Positions 16,940-25,667 of a DNA stretch of 64,000 nt are shown in pieces. The stretch is from Candidatus Gastranaerophilales bacterium (lineage in GTDB: Bacteria > Cyanobacteriota > Vampirovibrionia > Gastranaerophilales > Gastranaerophilaceae), in NCBI GenBank assembly GCA_944325885.1, contig CALVBT010000004.1, positions 186,001 through 250,000 of the forward strand. Reading direction: 5' to 3'. The first letter of the stretch is position 1. Every line of letters begins with the position of its first letter. The notes under the pieces are model-generated. The model was not told the DNA's origin, searched no databases, and saw only the letters and a list, made by a program, of their open reading frames with translations. Position numbers and translations under genes: made by a program.

Positions 16940-17144
16940 TGTTTCTCCTTTCTTTCTTCTCTACTAACACATTTTCTCTCCAGCTTTTTAATTATAACTC
17001 TTTGTGTATACAATTTCAATAATCTTTACAATCTTTTTTGGAAAATATTTTTTATTGCTTTTCCGGGCTAACTATTTAGCCAAAAGTGTAATCTTTTTTA
17101 TGCAAATACAGGCTGCAGCCGTTAGTTCTGAAGTAGTAAAAAAA

Positions 17145-17180
17145 CAAAAAAAAGCAAAATCCGTTTTGTGGATTTTGCTG
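17145..17180 (-). terminator. intrinsic terminator of the sigma factor gene
   Basis: On the minus strand AGCAAAATCC (179-170 side) pairs perfectly with GGATTTTGCT (162-153 side), loop of 7, followed by eight T (complement of the A run 17146-17153). It lies 73 bp after the sigma gene stop. Confidence 0.85.
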
Positions 17181-17252
17181 AAATAGCGTCACTAAGGAGT
17201 TTAAGATGTCCAAAGAAGACTCATTAATTTACCCCGTCTTCTAAGCTTTTTA

Positions 17253-18239
17253 TCAGTTCAAATACTCTTTCAAATGTGTAATCTCGTGTTTTTCTTTCAA
17301 TTTTCTCAATGCAATATTTTCAATCTGTCTGATTCTTTCCTTTGAAAACCCGAGAGTTTTGCCGATTTCTTCAAGTGTTTTTTTGTTGTGTCCGTCCAGC
17401 CCGAAACGATTTATCAAAATCGTTTTTTCTCTCTGATTTAAAAAGTCCAGCATTGACATTACATCTTTGTACAAAAAGGCTGTCTGTGTAGTAGAATCAG
17501 GCGATTTGTAGCTGTCATCCGCAACATAATCCTCTAATACCAAATCCTCTGCTATAGGTGTATCAAGGCTCACCGGATCTTTAAATATGGCATTTTTTAT
17601 ATTGTCCAGTTTCTTTACCGATATCCCCAGCCTGATGCTCATCTCTTCATCGGTCGGTTCTCTTCCCAGTTCTGCTGCTAATTTTGCAGCAACTTTTTTG
17701 TAGAGTCTTATTTTGTCTGTCATATGCACCGGTATTCTGATTGTACGTGAGTGGTTGGAAATCGCTCTGACAATAGACTGTTTTATCCACCACGTAGCAT
17801 AAGTACTGAACTTAAAGCCTTTTGTATAGTCAAATTTATCAGCTGCTTTCATCAGCCCCAAAGATCCCTCCTGTACCAAATCCATAAACAACACGCCCTG
17901 ACCTATGTACTTTTTGGCGATGCTCACCACCAGCCTCAAATTTGCCTGTACCAATTTTTTCTTTGCCAGCTGTGCATCTTTTCTTCTGCCTTCTTTGATT
18001 GTCTTGCCCAGCTCTCTTTCTTCTGTTGTTTTTAAAAGTTTTATTCGTCCTATATCTTTCAAATAGTTTTGTAAAATATCATTTTTTTTAACAATTGTGC
18101 TGAATGTTTCGATACTTTCAACATCATCACGAGTATCAGAAGTTTCTATAACAGCCCCAAACTCTTCTGAAGGCACTATATTCTCTTTTTCATCAATATC
18201 TTCCAGCACAAAACCCTGTGCCAAACTATTCATTGTCAT
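17253..18239 (-). CDS. RpoD/SigA-family RNA polymerase sigma-70 factor
   Basis: A group 1 or 2 sigma factor for promoter recognition. Region 1.2/2.1 starts DILQNYLKDIGRIKLL. Region 2 has LVVSIAKKYIGQGVLFMDL and the -10 helix FSTYATWWIKQSI. Region 3 has PVHMTDKIRLYKKV, and region 4 has RFGLDGHNKKTLEEIG and FSKERIRQIENIALRKL. It lacks the long region 1.1 and the nonconserved insert, and at about 329 residues resembles cyanobacterial SigA or group 2 sigmas. The frame can open at TTG 18254, but GAGGGA at 18242-18247 better serves the ATGs at 18239 or 18233. Which group it belongs to cannot be told here. Confidence 0.9.
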   Translation of the reverse strand: MTMNSLAQGFVLEDIDEKENIVPSEEFGAVIETSDTRDDVESIETFSTIVKKNDILQNYLKDIGRIKLLKTTEERELGKTIKEGRRKDAQLAKKKLVQANLRLVVSIAKKYIGQGVLFMDLVQEGSLGLMKAADKFDYTKGFKFSTYATWWIKQSIVRAISNHSRTIRIPVHMTDKIRLYKKVAAKLAAELGREPTDEEMSIRLGISVKKLDNIKNAIFKDPVSLDTPIAEDLVLEDYVADDSYKSPDSTTQTAFLYKDVMSMLDFLNQREKTILINRFGLDGHNKKTLEEIGKTLGFSKERIRQIENIALRKLKEKHEITHLKEYLN

Positions 18240-18452
18240 CAATCCCTCGCTCAACTTATATTAAATTTTTTATAAATCTCTCTCTTGTAATTTCCATGAC
18301 GACAATATGAAAAAAAAGTTTCCAAAAATTTGTAGACTCTGTTACAATTTATTTCTTTTTGACCGGAAATATATTATTATTTTTATAAATAACGGTTGTA
18401 CAGCCTTTTTAACAAAAACAACAACCCGCACAAAATTTAGATTGAGGCGTCA

Positions 18453-19166
18453 ATGTTCAGCAAAGAAAAAATTATAGAAATTTTAAACAGCGAAGATTTG
18501 TATATAGACAATTTTCTGCTTGAAGCTTTTATAAAAAACTGGAAAATCGAGCCGATATATGAAGATGCAAACGGCACAGAGTTTTTTGATGATATGGCCA
18601 TAGAGAAAATTCGCAACGGCATAAAACAAAAACAACCAAAATGCGAAATAAATATCATGGACAAAGATGAAATAAAACCTGTGGACATGGCTGTAGAAAT
18701 TTCTGAACAAGCAGAAAATTTTGACCTGCCTCAAAATGAACAGGAAAATACTCCTCAAGAACCGGAACCATCACAACCCGAAGAAGAAGCCATACCCGTC
18801 GCACAGGCAGAACCGGTGCAAGAAGTGACAGAACTTCCTGTTGCAATACTGAATGAAGTAAACAAAGAAGTCGAAAACGAGCTGAAAAATGTAACACTCG
18901 ACATTTCCAACCAGACACTGGCTGTGCTTGCAGAATCCATTGCCAGAAAGATTACATACGATGTTGCTGATTTTATAAAGAAAACGGATTTTATAGAAGA
19001 TGCCGTACAGCTCGGAGAATACAAAAAAGACAATCAGATACTTTTGCAAAAAATAGATGAACTTATTTCTGATAACAAAATTCTTATCAAAAGGATTGAA
19101 GAACTTGAAAAAGACAACAAATGTTTTGTAAAATTGTTCGGAAATATTTACGTAAAGAATAAATAA
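18453..19166 (+). CDS. unknown acidic protein with C-terminal coiled coil
   Basis: A 237-residue protein in three parts. Residues 1-52 are a small helical domain with some resemblance to a MerR-like wing (KNWKIEPIYEDANGTEFFDD). Residues 75-125 are a disordered Glu/Pro/Gln-rich linker. The C-terminus is helical (about 130-195) followed by a coiled coil (about 196-228, LLQKIDELISDNKILIKRIE). There is no signal peptide. It ends 5 bp before cca, so they likely share a transcript. DNA-binding adaptor or cytoskeletal-type roles are guesses. Confidence 0.65.
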   Translation: MFSKEKIIEILNSEDLYIDNFLLEAFIKNWKIEPIYEDANGTEFFDDMAIEKIRNGIKQKQPKCEINIMDKDEIKPVDMAVEISEQAENFDLPQNEQENTPQEPEPSQPEEEAIPVAQAEPVQEVTELPVAILNEVNKEVENELKNVTLDISNQTLAVLAESIARKITYDVADFIKKTDFIEDAVQLGEYKKDNQILLQKIDELISDNKILIKRIEELEKDNKCFVKLFGNIYVKNK

Positions 19167-19171
19167 TACGC

Positions 19172-20383
19172 ATGACACTAAACCTCAAAGATAAAATAAA
19201 ATCTCAACTTCCCAAAGCAGCACTAAATGCGCTGGAATTGTGTTCCAAAACCGCAGATGACAACGGTTTTAAAATATATCTTATCGGCGGGGTAGTCAGA
19301 GATTTGCTGCTCGAAAAAAAGATTATAGACATTGATGTTACTGTAGAAGGCAATGCTACAGAATTTTGTCATACACTTTCTGACAAAAAAATCTGTAAAA
19401 TACTGCAGGTGCAAAACGAACTCAAAACAGTAAAAGCACTGTTTAAAAACGATATTGCTATAGATTTTGCTTCAACAAGACAGGAGTTTTACCCCAAAAG
19501 AGGTCATCTGCCCGTAATCGCAAGAATCGGCTGCACTCTTGAAGAAGACGTCCTAAGACGTGATTTTACAATAAATGCCCTGGCAATTTCATTGAATGAA
19601 AAAGACTTTGGCACAGTGATTGATTATGTCGGCGGAGTTGAAGATATTAAAAACAAAATTTTAAAAGTCTTGCATGACAACAGCTTTAACGAAGACCCTT
19701 CAAGAATAATAAGAGGTCTGAAATTTGCAGCAAGATTTAATTTCCACAGAGATGAATATACAAAAGAACTTCAGGAAAAATATATAAATACCCAGCTCCA
19801 TGATGATATCTCGTGGACAAGAATAAAATCCGAACTCAAGCAGACATTTTCCATGAATGATGCAAAAGTTTATGACATGTTTCTTATAAACGATACATAC
19901 AAACTTGTTTATGGAGAGAAACCACCGGTAAAAGGTCTGGAAATAAAGACTCTTGTGGACAAATATTCACCGGATTATGTATGGCTTGTTTATCTCGGAA
20001 CTGTCTTAAATAAACCGGAAATCATAGAGGCTTTTTGCCTGACAAGGCCGGAAAAGAAAATTTTTACGGACAAAAACACCCTGCTTAAGGGAGATTTGAA
20101 TTTAAAAAGTACAAATTATGAAATATACAAGTTTTTTGAGAAAAAGAGCATAGAAGCTGTATTAATTTATTATCTTTTGACAAAAAGAAAAGAACCCCTA
20201 GTCTATCTGGAAAAACTCATGAACATAAGAGTAGAACTCAAGGGCGAAGAGTTAATGGAACTGGGCATTACAGAAGGCAAATTAATAGGCAAAATGCTGG
20301 ATGAAATTTTAAAAAGAAAACTGGCAGGAACTATTATTACAAAAGCGGATGAAATAAATTTTGTAAAGTCTGAAACAAAATAG
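19172..20383 (+). CDS. cca: tRNA nucleotidyltransferase / poly(A) polymerase family
   Basis: A class II nucleotidyltransferase of 403 residues that adds CCA, CC or A to tRNA 3' ends. The active site is in LIGGVVRDLLLEKKIIDIDV (D53 and D55 as metal ligands). It is followed by EEDVLRRDFTINALAIS (125-140), and EDPSRIIRGLKFAARF for ATP/CTP selection. The C-terminal region lacks an HD motif. The tRNA-Gly gene 43 bp downstream already encodes CCA. Whether the enzyme does all three additions or only some cannot be read here. Confidence 0.88.
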   Translation: MTLNLKDKIKSQLPKAALNALELCSKTADDNGFKIYLIGGVVRDLLLEKKIIDIDVTVEGNATEFCHTLSDKKICKILQVQNELKTVKALFKNDIAIDFASTRQEFYPKRGHLPVIARIGCTLEEDVLRRDFTINALAISLNEKDFGTVIDYVGGVEDIKNKILKVLHDNSFNEDPSRIIRGLKFAARFNFHRDEYTKELQEKYINTQLHDDISWTRIKSELKQTFSMNDAKVYDMFLINDTYKLVYGEKPPVKGLEIKTLVDKYSPDYVWLVYLGTVLNKPEIIEAFCLTRPEKKIFTDKNTLLKGDLNLKSTNYEIYKFFEKKSIEAVLIYYLLTKRKEPLVYLEKLMNIRVELKGEELMELGITEGKLIGKMLDEILKRKLAGTIITKADEINFVKSETK

Positions 20384-20411
20384 TTGAAATTTAAAATTTG
20401 CCATGTATAAT
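20384..20411 (+). promoter_or_regulatory. promoter of tRNA-Gly
   Basis: TTGAAA (20384-20389) and a perfect TATAAT (20406-20411), spacing 16, start transcription a few bases before the mature tRNA 5' end at 20426. Confidence 0.7.
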
Positions 20412-20425
20412 AAAAATTACCGATT

Positions 20426-20500
20426 GCGAGAGTAGTTCAGTGGTAGAACACTTCCTTGCCAAGGAAGGGGTCGCGAGTTCGAGCCTCGTCTCTCGCTCCA
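20426..20500 (+). tRNA. tRNA-Gly (anticodon GCC)
   Basis: A 75-base cloverleaf. The acceptor stem is GCGAGAG (20426-20432) with CTCTCGC (20490-20496). The anticodon stem is CTTCC/GGAAG around GCC (20458-20460), the D-arm has AGTTCAGTGGTAGAAC, and the T-loop has TTCGA. The 3' CCA (20498-20500) is encoded. GCC reads GGC and GGT codons. Confidence 0.97.
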
Positions 20501-20507
20501 TAAAAAA

Positions 20508-20537
20508 TAAGCACCCGTCAGGGTGCTATTTTTTTAT
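20508..20537 (+). terminator. intrinsic terminator of tRNA-Gly
   Basis: AGCACCC and GGGTGCT with a four-base GTCA loop, followed by ATTTTTTT. It lies directly after the tRNA, which makes a monocistronic tRNA transcript. Confidence 0.9.
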
Positions 20538-20641
20538 GGAAGAAAGACAAAGAGACTAAATTACTATCTGCTTCATCCGGTGGATTACAATGGTTCAAAA
20601 AGAGGTAATATTATTTCATACACCAAAAGGAGTTTATAACC

Positions 20642-20839
20642 ATGATGAAACTAATCGTTTTTGTAATAGCTGTAGCCGCAATATGGTTTGCATACACAAA
20701 CTGGGGCAAACCTCTCAACGTTGACAATGCCGTCAAAAGCGGAACATCTGCAATAAAAACAGAAAAAAGCATCGACAGAGTAATCCACTCAAGAGAAAAC
20801 ACAGCCAAAGACAATAAAGAAATGCTGGATAAAATCTAG
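20642..20839 (+). CDS. small single-pass membrane protein, unknown
   Basis: A 65-residue protein with one N-terminal membrane segment (about 3-19, LIVFVIAVAAIWFAYTN) and a soluble, charged tail of about 45 residues. AAGGAG at 20627-20632 serves the ATG at 20642, although the next ATG at 20645 is also possible. Its TAG stop lies in the same CTAG as the stop of the minus-strand gene at 20836. No family recognised. Confidence 0.7.
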   Translation: MMKLIVFVIAVAAIWFAYTNWGKPLNVDNAVKSGTSAIKTEKSIDRVIHSRENTAKDNKEMLDKI

Positions 20840-21555
20840 TTACTTTGTCCTGCTCTGTAACCGCACCAAGCAAAAATTGCCGGCATAAACTTATCAAGAT
20901 GCAAATGCTCTACAATAGGAACCTTGGCAACAACAAGCGCACCCAGAGCGTCATCCATATTGATTATAGAGTCTTTTAATGTAAGCTTTCTATCCGGTTC
21001 TTTGTCTTTCGGGTCATTAATCATATTGGATAAAAATGCAGCCAGAGGCATGCCCGCAACAAGAGATGTAACAATTGCTGCGACCTTCACAGGCTTGGAA
21101 TTTTTATATTTTGTATTGTCTTCAAGAAGTTTCAACGCACCGCCTACAAGAAGAGTAGGTACTGTTGCGTTCATAAACTGGAAAACACCTTCTTGAACTT
21201 TACGTTTTTTGTTTGCTTTTTTATCAACAGCAATACCCGTAACAGCACCGCCTGCTATACTTGCGGTACTAAGAGCAAGAACTTCTTTTAAATGATAATC
21301 AATTTTAAATAGATTAATAGGATTTTTTAATGCCTGCTTTCCAAACTGCTTTTTTGCAAAATAAACCATAGGCAGCAATGTTGCAATAATAGAGCCGCCT
21401 GCCACTAAAGCTTTATTCTTCCAATCCGGTTCTTCTACCCTGTGATTTCTTTTATAATACAAAGTCGAATATACGTTTTTGGTGTGGGCAGTATTTTGAA
21501 AAGAGCTGAATACGTTCTTTTTTGATTTATTATTAGTGTTTACGGGCGTAATCAT
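20836..21555 (-). CDS. unknown multi-pass membrane protein
   Basis: A 239-residue protein with an Asn/Ser/Lys-rich N-terminus (1-46). Four hydrophobic segments lie at about 49-67 (LVAGGSIIATLLPMVYF), 93-111, 128-143 and 159-178. The C-terminal part has DALGALVVAKVPIVEHLHLD. Its leader has FSSFQNT rather than a clear PSFG motif, but layout and Gly/Ala-rich membrane segments recall the proteins at 11165 and 12105, so I suspect a distant relation. Function unknown. Confidence 0.7.
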   Translation of the reverse strand: MITPVNTNNKSKKNVFSSFQNTAHTKNVYSTLYYKRNHRVEEPDWKNKALVAGGSIIATLLPMVYFAKKQFGKQALKNPINLFKIDYHLKEVLALSTASIAGGAVTGIAVDKKANKKRKVQEGVFQFMNATVPTLLVGGALKLLEDNTKYKNSKPVKVAAIVTSLVAGMPLAAFLSNMINDPKDKEPDRKLTLKDSIINMDDALGALVVAKVPIVEHLHLDKFMPAIFAWCGYRAGQSN

Positions 21556-21652
21556 TTTACCTACTACTATTAATCACATCTACACCTATAAAACCACAGA
21601 AAATAAAAATTTGCTATAATCTTTGTAAATAAACATTAAGGGAGAACAAACT

Positions 21653-22102
21653 ATGATAATAGATAATATCGAAAACGCAGAGTATTACTACGGATTGGGC
21701 GAAAAATTTAAAAAGGGATTTGAATTTCTGAAAAACAATGACCTCTCAAAATTTGAAAACGGAAAATACGAAATAGACGGTCAAAACCTCTTTGTTTCCA
21801 TACAGGACTACAACTCAAAACCGGAAAATGAAGGCAAATTCGAAGCCCACAAAAAATATGCCGATATCCAGTTCATAATCAAAGGTACAGAAAAACTCGG
21901 ATATGGAAATGTAAAAAATTTTAAAGCAACAACAAACTATGACTCTGAAAATGACATTGTATTTTTAGAAGGACATGGCCAGTTTGCACAGGCAAAAGAA
22001 AATACATTCCTGATTTTTATGCCTCAGGATGCACACATGCCCTGCATTGCTGTTGAAAATCCTGCTTATGTAAAAAAAGCTGTTGTAAAAGTAAAAATAT
22101 AA
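21653..22102 (+). CDS. YhcH/YjgK/YiaL family protein
   Basis: A 149-residue cupin-like beta-sandwich protein of the YhcH/YjgK/YiaL (EbgC-like) family, linked to sugar or sialic-acid metabolism in other bacteria. Motifs are FEAHKKYADIQFIIKGTE in the middle and MPQDAHMPCIAV near the end, with His residues in a likely metal or sugar site. GGGAGAA precedes the ATG, and a TATAAT lies at 21615-21620. No sugar operon surrounds it, so the substrate is open. Confidence 0.85.
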   Translation: MIIDNIENAEYYYGLGEKFKKGFEFLKNNDLSKFENGKYEIDGQNLFVSIQDYNSKPENEGKFEAHKKYADIQFIIKGTEKLGYGNVKNFKATTNYDSENDIVFLEGHGQFAQAKENTFLIFMPQDAHMPCIAVENPAYVKKAVVKVKI

Positions 22103-22184
22103 GCAATGTATATGTAAATTTGTTGTAAACAAGATTTTTTGCATGTAAAATATTTATTGTACAAGACTTGTGGATTAACAATTC

Positions 22185-22289
22185 ATGGAATTTTTCAGAA
22201 AAAATCAAAAAATTATAGTAGGAATAATCGCTGTTTCGTTTTTATTATTTATGTTTGCACCGATACTTATCGCATTCATAGCTAAATAG
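22185..22289 (+). CDS. putative 34-residue membrane microprotein
   Basis: An ATG at 22185 opens 34 codons: a basic N-terminus MEFFRKNQK then an unbroken hydrophobic helix (about 10-32, VGIIAVSFLLFMFAPILIAF) ending in Lys and TAG. The positive-inside layout fits a single-pass microprotein. The ribosome site is weak (TGGAT). It fills most of the gap between the YhcH gene and the M23 hydrolase gene. Confidence 0.45.
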   Translation: MEFFRKNQKIIVGIIAVSFLLFMFAPILIAFIAK

Positions 22290-22358
22290 TCCGAACAGTA
22301 CGAGATGAGAATAGTTATTACCCCTTTGCAAAGTATGTAGAGGATTAGGATAAAACAA

Positions 22359-23510
22359 ATGCCGCATACACAATATGCATATAAAGCTAAAAGCCGCGGT
22401 TTTTATATACAAAATATCTTAAGGGCTTTTTTCATATTTATTTTAATATTTGCTTTTGCACAAAATGCCTTTTGTGCGCAAAGTCATATTGAAAAAAAGA
22501 GAAAAGAAACCCACGCAAAAGTTGTAAGGCTAAAAAGGCTGGAATCTATTGAAACAAACAAACTCTATAAAAACCAGCAAAGGCTTGAAAACGCTACAAA
22601 AAATTTGAACAACTCTAAAAAACAATATAAATCAGCAGAAACCCAGCTGGCAGAAGCAGAAAAAAATCTGAACGAAACCATGCAGGATTATCAGGCTACA
22701 GAATTTCAATCACGCAACAGAATCCGCCAGATATTCAAAAAGCAAAGAAGAGGCATGTTCCAGCTTTTACTGGCCGCTACTGATATAAATACTTTCTTAG
22801 ACAGAATTTATTATCAAAATATACTGACAAAAAGAGATAAAAAGAAACTTGATTATCTCAAAGAAAAATCAAGAAGAATAGCTATACTAAGAAATCAAAT
22901 AGAACAACAAAAAACAATAATTGCTTATTCAATCAAAAATATTAATGCCCAGCAGCAATACATTCAAGGTGCAATCAGCCAGAATGAAAGCTCTATTCAA
23001 AGATACAGAACAAACAGAGCATATTACGAAAAAGCAGAAAGAGAACTTGCCCGACAGTCAGAAGCCTTGAGCAGAATGATAAGCAAAAATACAAAAGGCA
23101 CAACAGTAAAAGTTGTGTCAGGCTTTATGAAGCCAATCGCAGGGCCTATCACATCTCCTTTCGGCTACAGAGTCCATCCTATTTTTAAAAGGACAATTTA
23201 TCACTCAGGTATTGATATTGGCGGCATAAACGGCGGAAAAATCAGAGCCTCTAACTCCGGAAAAGTCTTGTATTCCGGATGGTACGGCGGATATGGAAAA
23301 GTTGTTATCATTGACCATGGTATTATTAACGGACAACCAATAACTACTCTCTATGCTCACATGTCAGGTTATGTAGTTAGTGCAGGCCAAAATGTACTAA
23401 AAGGTCAGGTCATCGGATACGAAGGTTCAACCGGTTACAGCACAGGGCCTCACTGCCACTTTGAGGTAAGGGTAAACGGAAAACCACAAAATCCTCTAAA
23501 TTATATATAA
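22359..23510 (+). CDS. EnvC-like M23 peptidase / murein hydrolase activator
   Basis: A 383-residue exported protein. It has a membrane or signal segment (about 19-38, possible cleavage after AFCA), a long coiled coil (about 40-250) and a C-terminal LytM/M23 domain. The zinc motifs appear intact: YHSGIDIG (H282, D286) and the HxH of GPHCHFEV (H365, H367). A degenerate EnvC would lack these, so this one may be a true endopeptidase. In the family such proteins act at the septum. It is 31 bp ahead of the LptD-like gene. AGGAT precedes the ATG. Confidence 0.88.
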   Translation: MPHTQYAYKAKSRGFYIQNILRAFFIFILIFAFAQNAFCAQSHIEKKRKETHAKVVRLKRLESIETNKLYKNQQRLENATKNLNNSKKQYKSAETQLAEAEKNLNETMQDYQATEFQSRNRIRQIFKKQRRGMFQLLLAATDINTFLDRIYYQNILTKRDKKKLDYLKEKSRRIAILRNQIEQQKTIIAYSIKNINAQQQYIQGAISQNESSIQRYRTNRAYYEKAERELARQSEALSRMISKNTKGTTVKVVSGFMKPIAGPITSPFGYRVHPIFKRTIYHSGIDIGGINGGKIRASNSGKVLYSGWYGGYGKVVIIDHGIINGQPITTLYAHMSGYVVSAGQNVLKGQVIGYEGSTGYSTGPHCHFEVRVNGKPQNPLNYI

Positions 23511-23541
23511 TAAAATAAAGGAATATCTTCTAATAAAAATT

Positions 23542-25599
23542 ATGAATAAAAAACTGGTTTTAAAATTATTAATATTACTTGCAATGACTGCGTGGAGCAT
23601 TCCTTCTTTTGCTGCAGAAACCATGGATATTCCGCAAAACACAAGTATAGAAACTCAACCGGACAAAAACGAAGCAGAAAAAACTTCTCCTGACAAAGAC
23701 AAGACCAATAAAGATACTGTGTCACAACAGGAAGAAGAACAAAAAGAAACAGCTCAAAAAGAAGAAAAAGATGAAAAATCAAACAAATTCTTTACTAGAG
23801 CAAAAAAAGATAACAAAAAACAACAAGAAACCACAGCAGAAACCGAAGGCACAACAGATGTAATTGTCGACAGCGAAACTATAGAATATTTCCCCGAACG
23901 TCACGAAATAGAAGCAACCGGCAATGCAAAAGTAACCTTCCCGAGCGAAAATTCCGTTCTTATGGCTGACAAAATTACCTTTAACCATGATACAAATCAG
24001 GTCAAAGGTTTTGGGCATGTTGTTTTGATTAAAGAAGGTCAAAAAATTAACGGGGAATATATTCAAGTCGACCTCAACGAAGATAACGCCCTGATGACCC
24101 GTCCTGTGCTAAACCATGTTGCAATAAAAATCAGAGCAAAAACAGGTATCGTATACGATGCACAGACAGAAGCAATAGACGGTAATGTCACCTTTAATGA
24201 CGAAGCCCGCTACAAATTCTGCTCACGCCCTATCTTCGGTACACAGGATCCGATGATAGAAGAAGCTATTAACAAAGAATTCTATTTTAAAGAAAAATAT
24301 GACAACAAATGGAAACTTAAAGCAAAAACAATTGTCATAGACAGTTACAAAGACAGAGATATTGCCACACTCAAAAATGCAGATATATATATCAAAAACA
24401 CAAAAATAGGTTCTGCAGGCAAACTCAGACTATACACCGACAAAGACCAGCAATACATAGAAACAAATATGCTGGAGCTAGGTTCTATGAGAAACTTCGG
24501 TGCTTATGTTTCTCCGGGGATAGTTTTTCAAACACCTAATGCCTCTACATTAAAAATCGGGCCTGCTTTGACTTACAAAAGCCAGCTGGGTGTCGGTGCT
24601 TTAGGCCGTTTTTTAACAGATAAAAACAGGACTGAATTCGGCTGGTCAAGTTCAAAAAGTAAATTTGTAGTCGAAGGTGAACAACAGTTTACAGACGACT
24701 TAAAATTACAATACGGTATAAACTCATACATGGACAATGGCTTTTTAGGCGGAAGAATGCCAAAATACGGATTACAGCTTGTCCACAGCAAAAGTTACAA
24801 TATTGAAGATTTGGGCGTAAACTTTACAAACAGATTTACCGGTGGTTTTGCTCACGACTGGGGTAGAGATTTTTCGACAACAAGATTTACCTGGCAGACA
24901 TCTACTGGCAAATCCTTGTTTTCATATAAAAATACTGAACAAAAATTTGCATTGGATTTTGGGATAAATGCCCAAACTCATGCGGCCTTGTATGGAAACG
25001 GCGACACAATGGGCGTAGTCAGAGGCGGGCCGTATATAAAAACACAATACAGAAGATGGCAGCAATATCTCGGATATTATATAGGCGGACAGGCAGGACA
25101 ATCTCCCTTCTACTTTGACCAAAACTTTTACGGCAAATCTAACGTAGTAATCGGAGAATCTTTAAGAATCTGCAAATATCTTACACTGATGTACAGCGGC
25201 ACGATTGTAGTTTCCAATGACACTCCTGACGGAAATATGATGCAGGAAAATAGATTCTACGCAGCAATCGGCCCCGATGATTTAAAATTCCTTGTAGGCT
25301 ACGACGCATACCGTCAAAATGCAACTGTAGGTATCATGATGGATGTTGGTGCAGAAAATTCGGATGTTGAATTCAAACGTTTAATCTTAAATGACCCGCA
25401 AGCAATAGGCCAGCATGATAAAAAAGAAAGAGAACGAGCTGCCGCACAAAGAAAACGAGCCCAGGAAAAAGCTGCAGAAAAAGAAGAAAACATAATGGAT
25501 AAATCTGTAAAAGATTACCGTGACTACAATCCGGGCTTTAACATGATGCCGGGTGGCACAATGCTTACTCCTTCTTTAATCAGACCTCCGGGGATGTAA
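23542..25599 (+). CDS. lptD: LptD/OstA-like outer membrane LPS-assembly protein
   Basis: A 685-residue protein with a signal peptide (1-24, cut near SFA-AET) and a charged Glu/Lys/Gln linker (30-100). An OstA/LptA-like domain (about 105-215) has VDSETIEYFPERHEIEATG and VLMADKITFNHDTNQVKGFG. The beta-rich region from about 290 to 600 resembles an outer-membrane barrel. It ends with a Lys/Ala/Glu-rich helix and a Met/Pro/Gly-rich tail after the barrel. With kdsA it supports an LPS outer membrane. The usual LptD disulphide cysteines are not evident. Confidence 0.8.
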   Translation: MNKKLVLKLLILLAMTAWSIPSFAAETMDIPQNTSIETQPDKNEAEKTSPDKDKTNKDTVSQQEEEQKETAQKEEKDEKSNKFFTRAKKDNKKQQETTAETEGTTDVIVDSETIEYFPERHEIEATGNAKVTFPSENSVLMADKITFNHDTNQVKGFGHVVLIKEGQKINGEYIQVDLNEDNALMTRPVLNHVAIKIRAKTGIVYDAQTEAIDGNVTFNDEARYKFCSRPIFGTQDPMIEEAINKEFYFKEKYDNKWKLKAKTIVIDSYKDRDIATLKNADIYIKNTKIGSAGKLRLYTDKDQQYIETNMLELGSMRNFGAYVSPGIVFQTPNASTLKIGPALTYKSQLGVGALGRFLTDKNRTEFGWSSSKSKFVVEGEQQFTDDLKLQYGINSYMDNGFLGGRMPKYGLQLVHSKSYNIEDLGVNFTNRFTGGFAHDWGRDFSTTRFTWQTSTGKSLFSYKNTEQKFALDFGINAQTHAALYGNGDTMGVVRGGPYIKTQYRRWQQYLGYYIGGQAGQSPFYFDQNFYGKSNVVIGESLRICKYLTLMYSGTIVVSNDTPDGNMMQENRFYAAIGPDDLKFLVGYDAYRQNATVGIMMDVGAENSDVEFKRLILNDPQAIGQHDKKERERAAAQRKRAQEKAAEKEENIMDKSVKDYRDYNPGFNMMPGGTMLTPSLIRPPGM

Positions 25600-25667
25600 T
25601 TTGAAAAACAGTTTGTAGTATAATAGTGAAAAAATATTTTGTATATCTATAAAGGGAATATGTATAA

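Noticed and set aside
17206-17244. A 12-codon plus-strand reading frame with AAGGAG in front, between the sigma-factor terminator and the sigma gene stop
   Set aside because: Too short to judge, antisense-side location, and no downstream gene on that strand for it to act as a leader peptide.
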